Assembly (NCBI RefSeq): GCF_003206715.1
Contig: NZ_PZJU01000050.1
Span: 1 to 54,827 of the forward strand
DNA length: 54,827 bases
Reading direction: 5' to 3'
From: Salinicola peritrichatus
Lineage (GTDB): Bacteria; Pseudomonadota; Gammaproteobacteria; Pseudomonadales; Halomonadaceae
Part shown: positions 42,992 through 52,928 of the stretch, one piece after another
Numbering within the stretch: position 1 is the stretch's first letter
How the letters are laid out: every line of letters begins with the position of its first letter
The notes under the pieces: generated by a model
What the model was told of the DNA's origin: nothing
Database searches by the model: none
Seen by the model: the letters and a program-made list of their open reading frames with translations, nothing else
Made by a program: the position numbers and the translations under genes

Positions 42992-42993
42992 CG

Positions 42994-44496
42994 ATGGAAG
43001 TGGAACTGGCCTTCAGCGGGTGGTCCGGCATTCTGGTGCTGATGCTCTACGGCGGTCTGATGCTGGCCGTGGGCGTCTACGCCTTCCTGCGCAATCGAGG
43101 CGTTCGCGAGAGCTTAGACGAGTACTATCTCGGCGGGCGTGGCCTCGGGGTGATGGTGCTTTTCTTCACCTTTTTCGCCACCCAATACAGCGGCAATACC
43201 GTGGTTGGCTATCCGCCCACGGCCTATCGTCTCGGTTACCAATACCTGGTGTCGGTGCCGTTCTTCATCATGATCATCATGGTCTATCTGCTGTTCGCGC
43301 CCAGGCTCTATGCGCTGGGTCGACGCTTCAATCTGCTGACGCCGGTGGACTGGATCGACCTTCGATTCCGCTCGAAAAAGGTCACGGTTCTGGCCGCGAT
43401 CCTGATGCTTTATGGCCTGGGCAACTATCTCCTCGAGCAGTTCGTCGCCATCGGTCAGGGCGTCTCCGGTCTCACTGGCGGCACGATTCCCTATCAGGTC
43501 GGCGTGGTGTTCTTCATCGTGATCATGGTCGCCTACAGCTGGCTGGGCGGAATGCGCTCGGTGGCCTATACCGACACCATCCAGGGGCTGGCACTGCTGT
43601 TCGGCGTGTTCACGCTGCTGATCGGCTCGCTGATCTACCTGGGCGGGCTCCCCACCGCAGCCGAGACGATGATCGCCGAGGCACCGGAAAAGCTGGGGGC
43701 GCCAACCGGCGGCAGCCTCACCACCTGGTTCTGCCTGCTGGTGCTGGTCGGCATCGGCGCGGCGATCTATCCCCACGCTTTCCAGCGGATTTTCGCGGCG
43801 CGCAGCGAACGTACGCTCAAGCGCTCTTTCATCCGCATGGCCTACATGCCGTTCCTGACCGCTGGCGTCGTCTTCATGGTGGGTATCATTGGCATCTCCG
43901 CCTTTCCCGACCTGCCCACGGCGGAATCCGAACAGCTGGTGGGCATGATGGCCAATGCGCTCGCCAACCAGAATGCCTTTTTCTATTGGACGATGGTGCT
44001 GCTGTTCGGCGGCGTGATCGCGGCGATCGTCTCGACCGCCGACTCGGTGTTGCTGACGTTTTCATCGATCGTTTCCAACGACCTCTACGGACGTTACATC
44101 GCACCGGATGCCGATGAATCGCGCAAGATTCTGGTGGGCAAACTGGTGGGGGTCGCTGCGGTCGTCGTGCTGGTGCTGATCGCCTGGTATCCGCCGGGGA
44201 CGCTCTATCAGATCTTCGTGCTCAAGTTCGAAGTGTTGATCCAGACCGCACCGGCGCTGATCCTCGGCCTCTACTGGAGCCGGCTCAATACCCAAGCCGT
44301 CTTTGTCGGCATGCTCGCCGGCACCGTTCTCGCCGCCGCCTTCACCTTCGCCGGCTATCGCCCGCTGGGGGTCTACAGCGGTCTGTGGGGGCTGTTACTC
44401 AACCTGGTGCTGTGCGTCGGCGGCAGCTTGATGAGTCAGGTGACCGAAGCGCACCGCCAGCGCGCGATCGAGGTCATCGGCTGGCAGCGTCCATGA
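42994..44496 (+). CDS. Sodium:solute symporter (SSS family)
   Basis: Thirteen-helix-type symporter, 500 residues. [40 protein letters not shown] and [20 protein letters not shown] match the SSS fold, the last being the family's signature around helix 5-6. The ATG at 42994 has GAGGAG eight bases before it. Substrate unknown; carboxylates such as pantothenate, proline or monocarboxylates are typical. A short 3' copy of a related gene remains at 46453. Confidence 0.9.
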   Translation: MEVELAFSGWSGILVLMLYGGLMLAVGVYAFLRNRGVRESLDEYYLGGRGLGVMVLFFTFFATQYSGNTVVGYPPTAYRLGYQYLVSVPFFIMIIMVYLLFAPRLYALGRRFNLLTPVDWIDLRFRSKKVTVLAAILMLYGLGNYLLEQFVAIGQGVSGLTGGTIPYQVGVVFFIVIMVAYSWLGGMRSVAYTDTIQGLALLFGVFTLLIGSLIYLGGLPTAAETMIAEAPEKLGAPTGGSLTTWFCLLVLVGIGAAIYPHAFQRIFAARSERTLKRSFIRMAYMPFLTAGVVFMVGIIGISAFPDLPTAESEQLVGMMANALANQNAFFYWTMVLLFGGVIAAIVSTADSVLLTFSSIVSNDLYGRYIAPDADESRKILVGKLVGVAAVVVLVLIAWYPPGTLYQIFVLKFEVLIQTAPALILGLYWSRLNTQAVFVGMLAGTVLAAAFTFAGYRPLGVYSGLWGLLLNLVLCVGGSLMSQVTEAHRQRAIEVIGWQRP

Positions 44497-44731
44497 CGGC
44501 GCTCACCCCCACCGCGCCGCAGCCGTAGACCATCAGGCTGCTGCCGAACGCCGGCTTGAGACGATTGGGGACCGAGCCGCTCCCGGTCTGAACGCCGCAG
44601 CCCAATGGGCAAAAGACAGAACGACATGGCCCCCGGCTCGGTCAATGTCAGAGTCTCCACCAAGAAAGGCGTCCTTGTCTCGCGTCACAGCCGCTTTGAT
44701 TTGCATGGAAAGATCCTCACGATGTTGCGGT

Positions 44732-44764
44732 GAATGCCCCCGGACCATACCAAGGCCCGGGGTA
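44732..44764 (-). terminator. Possible terminator of the aldehyde dehydrogenase gene
   Basis: Imperfect GC-rich hairpin (ATGCCCCCGGACC against GGCCCGGGGTAT) just beyond the minus-strand stop at 44782. The 285-base gap 44497-44781 otherwise shows no gene. Confidence 0.35.
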
Positions 44765-44781
44765 TCGTTCCCGCCTACGGG

Positions 44782-46254
44782 TTAGAACGGATACTGACGC
44801 GGTTCATGCTGCAGCGTGATCCAATGCTCCGTGGTGAACTCATCGATCGCCCAGTCGCCGTTGAAGCGGCCCAGGCCGGAGTTCTTTTCACCGCCGAACG
44901 GCGCATGCGGCTCGTCGTTGACGGGGATGTCGTTGACATGGGTCATGCCCGCCTTGATGCCCTGCGCGAAGCGCACGCCACGTTCCAAGTTGCTCGTGAA
45001 GACCGCGCTCGACAGACCGAACTCGGTGCGGTTGGCCAGCTCCAGCGCATGCGCTTCGTCGCGTGCGGATTGAATGCCCACCAGCGGCCCGAAAATCTCC
45101 TCGTCGGCCAGTTCCATGTCTGCCGTGACATCGCCGAACACGTGCGGCGGCAAGACATTGCCCTCGGGATCACCCCCGGTCAGCAACGTGGCGCCCTCGG
45201 CATGCGCCTTGGCGATCTTGGTCTGGAGTCCCTCAAGCTGCCTGGCGTTGATGATCGGCCCCACGGCGGTCTCGGGATCGGCAGGGTCCCCCAGACGCAA
45301 TGCCTTGACGCGTTCGACAAAGCGGGCGGTGAAGGCTTCACGCAGCGGCTCTTCGACGATGATGCGATTGATCGCCATGCAGATCTGGCCCTGATGGAGG
45401 AACTTGCCGGCCACCGCCGCATCGACCGCCTGCTCGACATCGGCATCCGCCAGCACCACAAAGGGACTGTTGCCGCCGAGTTCCAGGGCGACGTGCTTGA
45501 GATGCTTGCCGCCGCTCGCCAGGCGACCGATATTCAGCCCCACGGGGGTGGAGCCGGTGAAGGTGATCAACGAAGGCACGGGGTGCTCGACGAAGGCATC
45601 GCCGATCTCGGAACCGGCACCGACGACGACGCTCAATACGCCCGGCGGCAGCCCCGCCTCTTCGAAGATGCGTGCCAGCAGCAGCCCGCCGGTCACCGGT
45701 GTGTCGCTGGCAGGCTTGACGACCACCGCGTTGCCCAGCGACAGTGCCGGCGACACCGAGCGAGCGCTCAGGTTGAGCGGGAAGTTCCACGGGCTGATCA
45801 CGCCCACCACGCCCAGCGGTGACCGATAGACACGACTTTCCTTGCCGGGAATGTCAGACGGCAGGATGCGTCCGTGGGCCCGGGTCGGCATGCTGGCCGC
45901 TTCCTGGGTTATCGCCCGTGCCGCGTTCCACTCGATCTGCGCCTTGATCCGCGTACTGCCCGACTCGCGAATGATCCAGTCGATGATCTCGTCACGGCGC
46001 TCGTCGAAGATCGCCACCGCGCGCCGCATGACATCGCCACGCGCATTCGGTCCCAGTGCCGCCCATTCGGCCTGGGCCGCCTGCGCATGTCGGTAGGCAT
46101 CGTCCAGGTCATGCCGGTCGGCCATCGCCAGATCGAGCAGCGTTTCCCCGGAATATGGATTGGTCACGCTCAGGCGGCGCTCGGCACTTCCCTGGCGCCA
46201 GCGTCCCGCGATCGGCTGGGCATCCTGATCGGCAAACAGCGGTGCTTGTGTCAT
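44782..46254 (-). CDS. NAD(P)-dependent aldehyde dehydrogenase (vanillin/benzaldehyde dehydrogenase-like)
   Basis: Soluble aldehyde dehydrogenase, 490 residues. SPWNFPLNL and TFTGSTPVG form the coenzyme site, Glu258 is in LELGGNSP and the nucleophile Cys292 in GQICMAINR; the CMAINR wording is typical of vanillin/aromatic aldehyde dehydrogenases. The ATG at 46254 was preferred over one at 46311 because GGTGAG precedes it and the residues upstream lack similarity. Monocistronic. An aliphatic aldehyde substrate cannot be excluded. Confidence 0.9.
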   Translation of the reverse strand: MTQAPLFADQDAQPIAGRWRQGSAERRLSVTNPYSGETLLDLAMADRHDLDDAYRHAQAAQAEWAALGPNARGDVMRRAVAIFDERRDEIIDWIIRESGSTRIKAQIEWNAARAITQEAASMPTRAHGRILPSDIPGKESRVYRSPLGVVGVISPWNFPLNLSARSVSPALSLGNAVVVKPASDTPVTGGLLLARIFEEAGLPPGVLSVVVGAGSEIGDAFVEHPVPSLITFTGSTPVGLNIGRLASGGKHLKHVALELGGNSPFVVLADADVEQAVDAAVAGKFLHQGQICMAINRIIVEEPLREAFTARFVERVKALRLGDPADPETAVGPIINARQLEGLQTKIAKAHAEGATLLTGGDPEGNVLPPHVFGDVTADMELADEEIFGPLVGIQSARDEAHALELANRTEFGLSSAVFTSNLERGVRFAQGIKAGMTHVNDIPVNDEPHAPFGGEKNSGLGRFNGDWAIDEFTTEHWITLQHEPRQYPF

Positions 46255-46452
46255 GTATCTCACCCTCATCGTCATGCGAAGACGCGCCTCGTCGGGCCGC
46301 GTCGTGGTCATGCGAGCCTAGCCGGACAATTAATACGCAGACTAATAGTAATGATCAATCAACTTGATACCCCGCGGCAACCCCATGGCCTAGGGTTCGC
46401 AGGGCTCGCCGATAACTGATAGCCCAGCAGGTCAACTGAAAGCTCGCGGCGG

Positions 46453-46518
46453 GCAGTCGGCCAGATCACGGAGGCGCATCGCCAGCGCGCGCTGGAGGTC
46501 ATCGGCTGGCAACGCTGA
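46453..46518 (+). pseudogene. 3' remnant of a second SSS symporter gene
   Basis: The plus strand encodes [21 protein letters not shown] and stop, nearly identical to the C-terminus of the symporter ending at 44496 ([20 protein letters not shown]). Nothing upstream in frame resembles the rest of the symporter. It is a decayed duplicate, about 2 kb from the intact gene. It sits in the non-coding stretch 46255-46635, in which I see no other gene. Confidence 0.75.
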
Positions 46519-46635
46519 TTGCAAACATTTGCTGACCGAGGACGACGGGCGCCGTACGAGTGAATCCACTTGCCGGTAGCCCGTCTCGGGCTCATGCTAT
46601 TAGGCATAAGTCTAATTGGCAGCGGTCAACGTTTC

Positions 46636-47577
46636 GTGAACACCATCTTCGGCGCCATCGTTCCCATCTTCATCCTGCTGGGCATCGGTTATCTCGCGGT
46701 GCTCAAGCGCATCGTCGACAAAGCCCATATCCAGGGCATGGGCCGTTATGTGATCAACATCGCCCTGCCCGCGCTAGTGATCCAGGCGTTGCTCCAGCGT
46801 CCGCTGGACGAGGTCTTCAACGTGCCCTATCTGCTGGTCTACGGACTGGGTTCCGGGCTCGCCTTCGCCATCACCTTCGCCATGGTAACGCTGCGCGGCA
46901 ATGCGCCGCTGGAGCGCCGGGCGATGTATGCCCTGGGCACGTCGGCCTCCAACAGCGGCTTCATCGGCTATCCGGTGGCGGTGCTGGTGGTCGGCCCCAC
47001 GGCAGGCATTGCCCTGGCGCTCAACATGCTGATCGAGAATCTGCTGGTGATTCCCACGGCGCTGGTACTCGCCGAGCTCGGCCGCCAGGCCCAGGGCGGC
47101 GTGTGGAAGACGGCGAAACCGGTCGCGCTGCGCATCCTGCGCCATCCGTTAATCATCGCCATCGCCGTGGGCACGCTGCTCGCCGCGCTGAACCTGCACC
47201 CGCCGGCTCCGATTGCCCGGGTGCTCGAGATGCTCGCCGCCTCGTCCTCGCCGGTGGCGCTGTTCGTCATCGGTGGCACGCTATGCGGCCTGCGCGTGCG
47301 CGGCATGGTCAAGCGTGTGACTCGGATCGCACTCGCCAAGCTCTCCCTGCACCCGCTCTGCGTGCTGCTGATGGTACTGCTGATACCGGGGCTCGATCCG
47401 GTATTCGCCACTGCCGCCATCGTCTTCGCCTGTGCGCCGATGCTCTCGATGTATCCGCTGCTGGGCCAGCGCTACGGGTTCGGCGAGCTGGGCACGGCGG
47501 CGATGGTAATGGCGACGGTGCTGTCGGCGCTGACACTGGCATTGGGAATCTGGCTGAGCCATCTGTGGCTGGTATAG
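46636..47577 (+). CDS. Auxin efflux carrier (AEC) family permease
   Basis: Inner-membrane permease of about 313 residues with ten hydrophobic segments. NTIFGAIVPIFILLGIGYLA is the standard AEC N-terminus, and FVIGGTLCGLRV and the final ATVLSALTLALGIWL close the second half. I place the start at the GTG 46636 because family proteins begin there; an ATG at 46594 or TTG at 46570 would add an atypical extension, and no start has a strong ribosome-binding site. AEC proteins carry malate, malonate or similar acids. Substrate unknown. Confidence 0.82.
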   Translation: MNTIFGAIVPIFILLGIGYLAVLKRIVDKAHIQGMGRYVINIALPALVIQALLQRPLDEVFNVPYLLVYGLGSGLAFAITFAMVTLRGNAPLERRAMYALGTSASNSGFIGYPVAVLVVGPTAGIALALNMLIENLLVIPTALVLAELGRQAQGGVWKTAKPVALRILRHPLIIAIAVGTLLAALNLHPPAPIARVLEMLAASSSPVALFVIGGTLCGLRVRGMVKRVTRIALAKLSLHPLCVLLMVLLIPGLDPVFATAAIVFACAPMLSMYPLLGQRYGFGELGTAAMVMATVLSALTLALGIWLSHLWLV

Positions 47578-47594
47578 CGCCGAACGAGGCGCTG

Positions 47595-48419
47595 TTACGG
47601 CTGCGAAGCCAGTAGCGAATCCAGCGCGTGCTTGCCCTGGAGCGCGGCCATGCCCGTCGGCATGACCGCCAATGCATCGCTGAAGACCTCCAGCGACAGC
47701 GGCCCGGCGTACCCTGTCCTGCCCAATGCCTCCATGAAGCGTTCGATGGGTAATTCGCCGTCGCCGGGAAACGCCCGTCGATGGCGGCTCAGCGATTGCA
47801 GATCCTGCCCGCGCGGCCACGGCGAATCGGCCAGCTGCACCAGGCCGATTCTGTCGCCAGGAATCGTGGCGAGGGTTTCCAGCTCGAGTTCGCGAGCCAG
47901 GATATGGTAGCTGTCCAGCACGATGGAAAGCGCCGGATGATCCGCCCGCTGCACGATCCGCCACGCCTCGCGATAGTCGAAGACATGCCGTCCCCAGGCC
48001 AGCGCCTCGAAGCCCACGCGCATCTCCCGTTCGGCCGCCAGTTCGGCCAGGTCGCGCAGGCTGTCGGCGGATCGGCCCCGGTCGTTCTGGGCTTCTTCGC
48101 GGGTGTTGCTGCAGGCGAGCAGGAAGTCGCCACCGAGATCGGCCAGCGTATCGAGTTGTCGCCTGGCTTCCTCCAGCATCTGCCGATGCCATGCCGGCGG
48201 CAGCGCCTCGGCATCGCGGAACGGCTGTAGCGCGACGACCGTCAGTCCGAGTTCCCGACAACGCTCCCCCACGGTTCGCGGCGCCAGACCGCTCGACTGC
48301 AGGTCATCGGCGAAAACCTCCACGCCGTCGAATCCGGCCCGCGCGATCGCCTCCAGCTTGTTCGTCAATTCTCCGCTCAGACAGAGCGTCGCCATCGCGG
48401 TTGTCGTTACCTGCTTCAC
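47595..48419 (-). CDS. quiC: 3-dehydroshikimate dehydratase-like TIM-barrel protein (QuiC N-domain type)
   Basis: Xylose-isomerase-like TIM barrel, 274 residues. TATLCLSGELTNKLEAIARAG, FDGVEVFADDL, GFEALAWGRHVFDYREAW and LDSYHILARE with LVQLADSPW strongly resemble the dehydratase half of pseudomonad QuiC, which converts 3-dehydroshikimate to protocatechuate with a divalent metal. The metal ligands Glu (FEALAWG), Asp (LDSYH) and Glu (SLEVF) are in place. The hydroxyphenylpyruvate-dioxygenase-like half found in some QuiC proteins is absent. With the ShiA-like importer it suggests quinate/shikimate use. Convergent with the AEC gene, 17 bases apart. Confidence 0.8.
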   Translation of the reverse strand: MKQVTTTAMATLCLSGELTNKLEAIARAGFDGVEVFADDLQSSGLAPRTVGERCRELGLTVVALQPFRDAEALPPAWHRQMLEEARRQLDTLADLGGDFLLACSNTREEAQNDRGRSADSLRDLAELAAEREMRVGFEALAWGRHVFDYREAWRIVQRADHPALSIVLDSYHILARELELETLATIPGDRIGLVQLADSPWPRGQDLQSLSRHRRAFPGDGELPIERFMEALGRTGYAGPLSLEVFSDALAVMPTGMAALQGKHALDSLLASQP

Positions 48420-48567
48420 GCATTCTCTCCCGGCTGGCAGGAGCCACCCATCTGGCCCGTCTGGATGTTCAGCCTAGAAGGAAACCGTCACGACGCCACA
48501 GGTTCGCGAATCCGATTCGTCATCTACGCTGACGACAGACAACATCTGCCAAGGAGGGCATCAAACC

Positions 48568-49437
48568 ATGTCGAATTCGGTGAAGGGCACCGTCCACATC
48601 ACGCTTGCAGCCATGTTCTGGGGCCTGTCGGGCGGCGTTGCGAGCCTGCTGATGGACGAGGGCTGGGATCCTTACGTCATCTCTTTCTATCGCGGCGCGA
48701 TCGGCCTGGTCTGCATGCTGGCCTGGTTCGTCCTCCATCCGTTGCGCAACCTGCGATTCGACTGGCGGCTCATCGCCTGGTCGGTCGTGGCTGGCGTTGG
48801 TGTGGCCGGCAACTTCACCTTCTATTTCCTGAGCATCTCGAACGCCAACGTGGCGATCGCCGCCACGCTGATGTACACCGCGCCGCTGTTCGTCTTTCTG
48901 GTGTCGTTCGCATGCGGTCTGGAGAAGCCGACGCTAGGCAAATGGGCGTCGATCACGGCGGTGATGGTGGGTATCGTGCTGCTGACCGACATCCTGCGCA
49001 GCGGCACGGGCCAGGTTTCGGTCTGGGGTATCGCTTGCGGCCTGTTGTCCGGCTTGTCCTACGCCCTGTTCATCTTCGGCTTTCGCTACGCCAGAGCCCA
49101 GGGACCGGCGCAGGCGGTCCTGACGATCGCCTTCCTGACCCTGACGCTGCTGCTGTTCGCATTCGTCGACATCGGGCAGATGCAGAAAGTGCCGTTCACC
49201 GGCGACGCCTACGGGTTTCTGCTGCTCGGACTGTTCGGCGCAGGCATCTCCTTCTATCTCTATCTGCCCGGGCTGAGACGGACGTCCCCCTCGGCGGCCT
49301 CCATGATCGCCATGGTGGAGCCGGTCACGGCCTCGCTGTTCGGATTCGTCGTGCTGGGACAGACTCTCGCCCCGCTGCAACTTTTCGGCATGGCGATCAT
49401 TCTGATCACCATTACTCTGCTGAGTCTGCAGCGCTGA
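48568..49437 (+). CDS. DMT-superfamily (EamA) permease
   Basis: Ten-helix transporter, 289 residues, two EamA repeats (HITLAAMFWGLSGGVASLLM near residue 10; WGIACGLLSGLSYALFIFGF near 150; MIAMVEPVTASLFGFVVLGQ near 248). AAGGAGG precedes the ATG by ten bases. Distinct from the DMT protein at 32581. It is followed after 77 bases by the DASS-type permease. Substrate unknown. Confidence 0.88.
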   Translation: MSNSVKGTVHITLAAMFWGLSGGVASLLMDEGWDPYVISFYRGAIGLVCMLAWFVLHPLRNLRFDWRLIAWSVVAGVGVAGNFTFYFLSISNANVAIAATLMYTAPLFVFLVSFACGLEKPTLGKWASITAVMVGIVLLTDILRSGTGQVSVWGIACGLLSGLSYALFIFGFRYARAQGPAQAVLTIAFLTLTLLLFAFVDIGQMQKVPFTGDAYGFLLLGLFGAGISFYLYLPGLRRTSPSAASMIAMVEPVTASLFGFVVLGQTLAPLQLFGMAIILITITLLSLQR

Positions 49438-49514
49438 TCCAGCCCCCCGATTCGACCGATGGTCGCTTTTCACGCTGGTATACTGCCGCCTCGCTCGCCT
49501 TCGGATCTGTCGTG

Positions 49515-50894
49515 ATGTCCTCTTCGATTACCGTTTTGCCTTGGCGTCAGGGAATGTCATTGCTGGCTCTGCTGGGCGCGCTCGGCTGGCTGTTGCTGGG
49601 CAGCGCCGACGGCTCGGTCCTGCAGGCCGGCATCGTCGTGGTGCTGTGCATCGGCCTGTGGGCCACCGGCTGGCTGCCGCAGTGGCTGACGGCGCTCATC
49701 TTCTTCACCCTCTGCACCGTGGCGAAGGTCGCGCCGGCCTCGACGGCGTTCGCCGGTTTCGAGTCGGCCGCGACCTGGCTGGTGTTCTCGGGCATGGTGA
49801 TCGGCGCCGCGATCAATCACACCGGCCTGGGCGAACGCGTCGCCGCCCGGATCGGACCTCATCTCGCGTCAGGTTATCCACAGGCGGTCGTCGGCGTGGG
49901 GCTGCTGGGGCTGATTGCCTCCTTCTTCATGCCGTCGGCGATGGGCCGGATCGTGCTGCTGGTGCCGATCCTGCTGACTCTGGCCGACCGCTTCGGCTAC
50001 GCCCCGGGCAATCCGGGCCGCAGCGGCGTCCTGCTCAGCGGCATCATGTCGAGCTTTCTGCCCACCTTCACGATTCTGCCGGCCAACGTGCCCAACAATG
50101 TGTTGATGGGGGCCAGCGAAGCGGTGCTCGGCTTCTCGCCCAGCTATGGCGAATATCTGCTGCTGCACTTTCCCGTGCTGGGGTTGCTCAAGTGGGTGCT
50201 GATCATGGGGTTGATCCTGTGGCAGTTCCGCGCCGTGGCGCCGTCGCCCTTTACGGCCGAGCCGCCGTCCAGGCTGGGAGGCAGCGGCAATCTGATGAGC
50301 GTGCTGCTGGCCTTCGCCGTGGTGATGTGGATGACCGATGCCTGGCACGGCATCTCGCCGGCCTGGATCGGCATGCTGGTGGCGCTGGTCTGCCTGTTCC
50401 CGGGCAGCGGGCTGCTGCCGGCCAGACCGTTGCAGCAGATGAACCTCGAACCGTTCATCTACGTCGCCGGGATCGTCAGCCTGGGAGCGCTGGCGCACGA
50501 CAGCGGGCTGGGCGAGGCGATCGCCGGCCAGCTTCTCGACGTGTTGCCGCTCTCGCCCGAATCGACTGCCGGCAACTTCGCCTGGCTCTCGGTGATCGGC
50601 ACGATCCTGGGCATGCTGGTCACGCTGCCCGGCGTTCCCGCGGTGATGACGCCACTGGCACCGCAACTGGCCGATGTCACCGGCTGGTCGCCTTCCGCGG
50701 TGGTGATGTCTCAGGTGATCGGATTCTCGACCGTGGTGTTCCCCTATCAGTCGCCGCCGCTGATCATCGGCCTGCTCACTTCCGGCGTGAGCATCCGTCA
50801 GGCCATGCGCATCACGCTGCCGCTGGCGGTGGTCACGATCCTGCTGTTGTGGCCGCTCGATTTCATCTGGTGGCGCTGGCTGGGCGTGATCTGA
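49515..50894 (+). CDS. DASS/SLC13-type anion permease
   Basis: Membrane protein of 459 residues with eleven or more hydrophobic segments. WLPQWLTALIFFTLCTVAKV, SFFMPSAMGRIVLLVPILLT and TLPGVPAVMTPLAPQLAD with FPYQSPPLIIGLLTSGVSIR fit the divalent anion:sodium symporter superfamily. A shorter ATG further in is possible, but residues from 49515 already fit. Substrate likely a dicarboxylate or sulfate-like anion; not resolvable. Confidence 0.8.
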   Translation: MSSSITVLPWRQGMSLLALLGALGWLLLGSADGSVLQAGIVVVLCIGLWATGWLPQWLTALIFFTLCTVAKVAPASTAFAGFESAATWLVFSGMVIGAAINHTGLGERVAARIGPHLASGYPQAVVGVGLLGLIASFFMPSAMGRIVLLVPILLTLADRFGYAPGNPGRSGVLLSGIMSSFLPTFTILPANVPNNVLMGASEAVLGFSPSYGEYLLLHFPVLGLLKWVLIMGLILWQFRAVAPSPFTAEPPSRLGGSGNLMSVLLAFAVVMWMTDAWHGISPAWIGMLVALVCLFPGSGLLPARPLQQMNLEPFIYVAGIVSLGALAHDSGLGEAIAGQLLDVLPLSPESTAGNFAWLSVIGTILGMLVTLPGVPAVMTPLAPQLADVTGWSPSAVVMSQVIGFSTVVFPYQSPPLIIGLLTSGVSIRQAMRITLPLAVVTILLLWPLDFIWWRWLGVI

Positions 50895-51048
50895 ACGCGA
50901 CCGGCGTTTTCCGGCAGGACGGGGCATGGATCACCTAAACTGAGCCTCATGCGGTGTCACGGCGTACGCCGGCGTCTCGGTACACGCATCCAGGCGCGCA
51001 CCGCCAGCGTATCCACCCTATGCCATCATCGGCGGTTGGAGACTCATC

Positions 51049-52080
51049 ATGTTGATCAAGATTGCCAAACCCGGCGACCTGCGCGAATCGGACGTCACCC
51101 CGGAATCGGTTTACCTCTCGCGTCGCCGCTTCATGGGCGGGCTGGCTGGCCTGGGCCTGAGTGCAGGAGCAGGATTGGCACTGTCGGGACGCGCTCTGGC
51201 GGCCGCCTCCGACTATCAGGACGTACCGGCCGGCAATCCGCCAGGCTGGCTCGAGCCCAAGCTGGCCAACGCCGAATGGGAAAGCGTGGTGCCTGCCGAT
51301 CGCCAGTTGGACAAACTCACGCCTTTCGACGACGCCACCCACTACAACAACTTCTACGAATTCGGCACCGGCAAGGGCGACCCCGCCCGCAATGCCGACG
51401 CGCTCAAGACCCAGCCCTGGAGCGTGGTGATCGACGGCGAGGTCAATAACGGCGGGCGCTTCGATCTCGAGGATCTGGCCAAGCCTTCCCGCCTGCAGGA
51501 GCGCATCTACCGGCTGCGCTGCGTCGAGGCCTGGTCGATGGTCATTCCGTGGCTGGGGATTCCGCTGGGTGACGTCATCAAACGCGCCGAGCCCACGTCG
51601 AAGGCCAAGTACGTCAAGTTCGAGACACTGGTCGCACCGGAACAGATGCCGGGCCAGGACTCCTCGTTCGCGCTGATCGACTGGCCCTACACCGAGGGCC
51701 TGCGCATGGACGAAGCGATGCATCCGCTGGCGATTCTCGGGCTCGGCATGTACGGGCGCGAACTGCCCAACCAGAACGGTGCGCCCTTCCGCCTGGTCGT
51801 GCCGTGGAAGTACGGCTTCAAGAGCATCAAGTCGATCGTGCGGATCTCGCTGGTCGAAGAGCAGCCGGTGAACTCCTGGCAGGCGATCGCCCCGGACGAG
51901 TACGGCTTCTATGCCAACGTCAATCCCGAGGTCGATCACCCACGCTGGAGCCAGGCCACCGAGCGCCGGCTACCCAACAGCCTGTTCAATCCCAACATCA
52001 TCGATACGCGGATGTTCAATGGCTACGCCGAGGAGGTCGCGAGTCTCTATCAGGGCATGGATCTGAGGAAGAACTTCTGA
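51049..52080 (+). CDS. msrP: Periplasmic methionine sulfoxide reductase catalytic subunit MsrP (YedY)
   Basis: Molybdopterin enzyme that repairs oxidised methionine in periplasmic proteins, 343 residues. A Tat signal is clear (SRRRFMGG, residues 24-31). The molybdenum ligand Cys158 lies in [15 protein letters not shown], and [20 protein letters not shown] is a family hallmark. The stop overlaps the MsrQ start by one base (TGATG). Confidence 0.97.
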   Translation: MLIKIAKPGDLRESDVTPESVYLSRRRFMGGLAGLGLSAGAGLALSGRALAAASDYQDVPAGNPPGWLEPKLANAEWESVVPADRQLDKLTPFDDATHYNNFYEFGTGKGDPARNADALKTQPWSVVIDGEVNNGGRFDLEDLAKPSRLQERIYRLRCVEAWSMVIPWLGIPLGDVIKRAEPTSKAKYVKFETLVAPEQMPGQDSSFALIDWPYTEGLRMDEAMHPLAILGLGMYGRELPNQNGAPFRLVVPWKYGFKSIKSIVRISLVEEQPVNSWQAIAPDEYGFYANVNPEVDHPRWSQATERRLPNSLFNPNIIDTRMFNGYAEEVASLYQGMDLRKNF

Positions 52081-52718
52081 TGCCGACGCCCCGCTACACG
52101 CTGACGCTCTGGCGCATCGCGGTGTTCATCGCCGCGCTGGTGCCGCTGGCCTGGTGGAGCTCGCAGGTCGCGATCAACGCCGCCGGCCCGGAACCCGGCC
52201 GCTACCTGCTGCTCAACATCGGCCAGGGCATACTGTGGATGCTGTTTTCCACTCTCAGCCTGACCCCGCTGACCAAGCTGACCCGCTGGAAAGGCTTCAC
52301 CCTGATCCGCCGCCAGCTCGGCCTGTGGACCTTGACCTATGCGCTGCTGCACCTGTTCTGCTACGCCGTTTTCATCCTCGGGCTGGATCTCTCCCGGCTC
52401 GGCAGCGAGATCGTCCGACGCCCCTACATCATCGTCGGCATGCTCGCTCTCGTCGGGCTGATCGCGATGGGCGTGACCTCCAACAAGTGGTCGATGCGCA
52501 AGCTGGGCAAGCGCTGGAAGACGCTGCACAAGATCGTCTACCTGGTGCTGGGTCTGGGGCTGCTGCACTTTCTCTGGGTGGTCCGTGCCGACCTGGAGCA
52601 GTGGAGCCTCTATGCCGCCGTTGGCGCCCTGTTGATGATTCTGCGCATTCCGCCCATCGCCCGGCAGCTGCCGAAATTCCGCCAATTGATCAAGCGGCCC
52701 GGGCGGGCCTCCGTATAA
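52080..52718 (+). CDS. msrQ: Heme-binding membrane subunit MsrQ (YedZ)
   Basis: Six-helix membrane cytochrome b, 212 residues, which passes quinol electrons to MsrP. RQLGLWTLTYALLHLFCY and RWKTLHKIVYLVLGLGLLHF carry the heme-ligand histidines, and GVTSNKWSMRKLGKRWKTLH is a family signature. Translationally coupled to msrP. Confidence 0.95.
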   Translation: MPTPRYTLTLWRIAVFIAALVPLAWWSSQVAINAAGPEPGRYLLLNIGQGILWMLFSTLSLTPLTKLTRWKGFTLIRRQLGLWTLTYALLHLFCYAVFILGLDLSRLGSEIVRRPYIIVGMLALVGLIAMGVTSNKWSMRKLGKRWKTLHKIVYLVLGLGLLHFLWVVRADLEQWSLYAAVGALLMILRIPPIARQLPKFRQLIKRPGRASV

Positions 52719-52928
52719 CGCGTCGAGCGCCTGCTGGGCGCGTGACCGGTGACAAACACCAAGATTCCTTCGTTCGGACTTGTCTCCGACCGCGTCCTTC
52801 CCGCTAGACTTTCGTCGAAGCACTGCCTCAGGGGGCCGGGTTTGTCGGTAAGCTCGTGCGTCCCTCACCTCGCAGGCGGCGATGTCGTCGCCTGCGGATA
52901 TTTCGATTTTTCAGCCGGAGAGTCTTTC

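Noticed and set aside
46570-46635. A longer N-terminus for the AEC permease starting at TTG 46570
   Set aside because: The added residues are atypical for the family, and TTG is a weak start without a ribosome-binding site; the GTG at 46636 aligns better.
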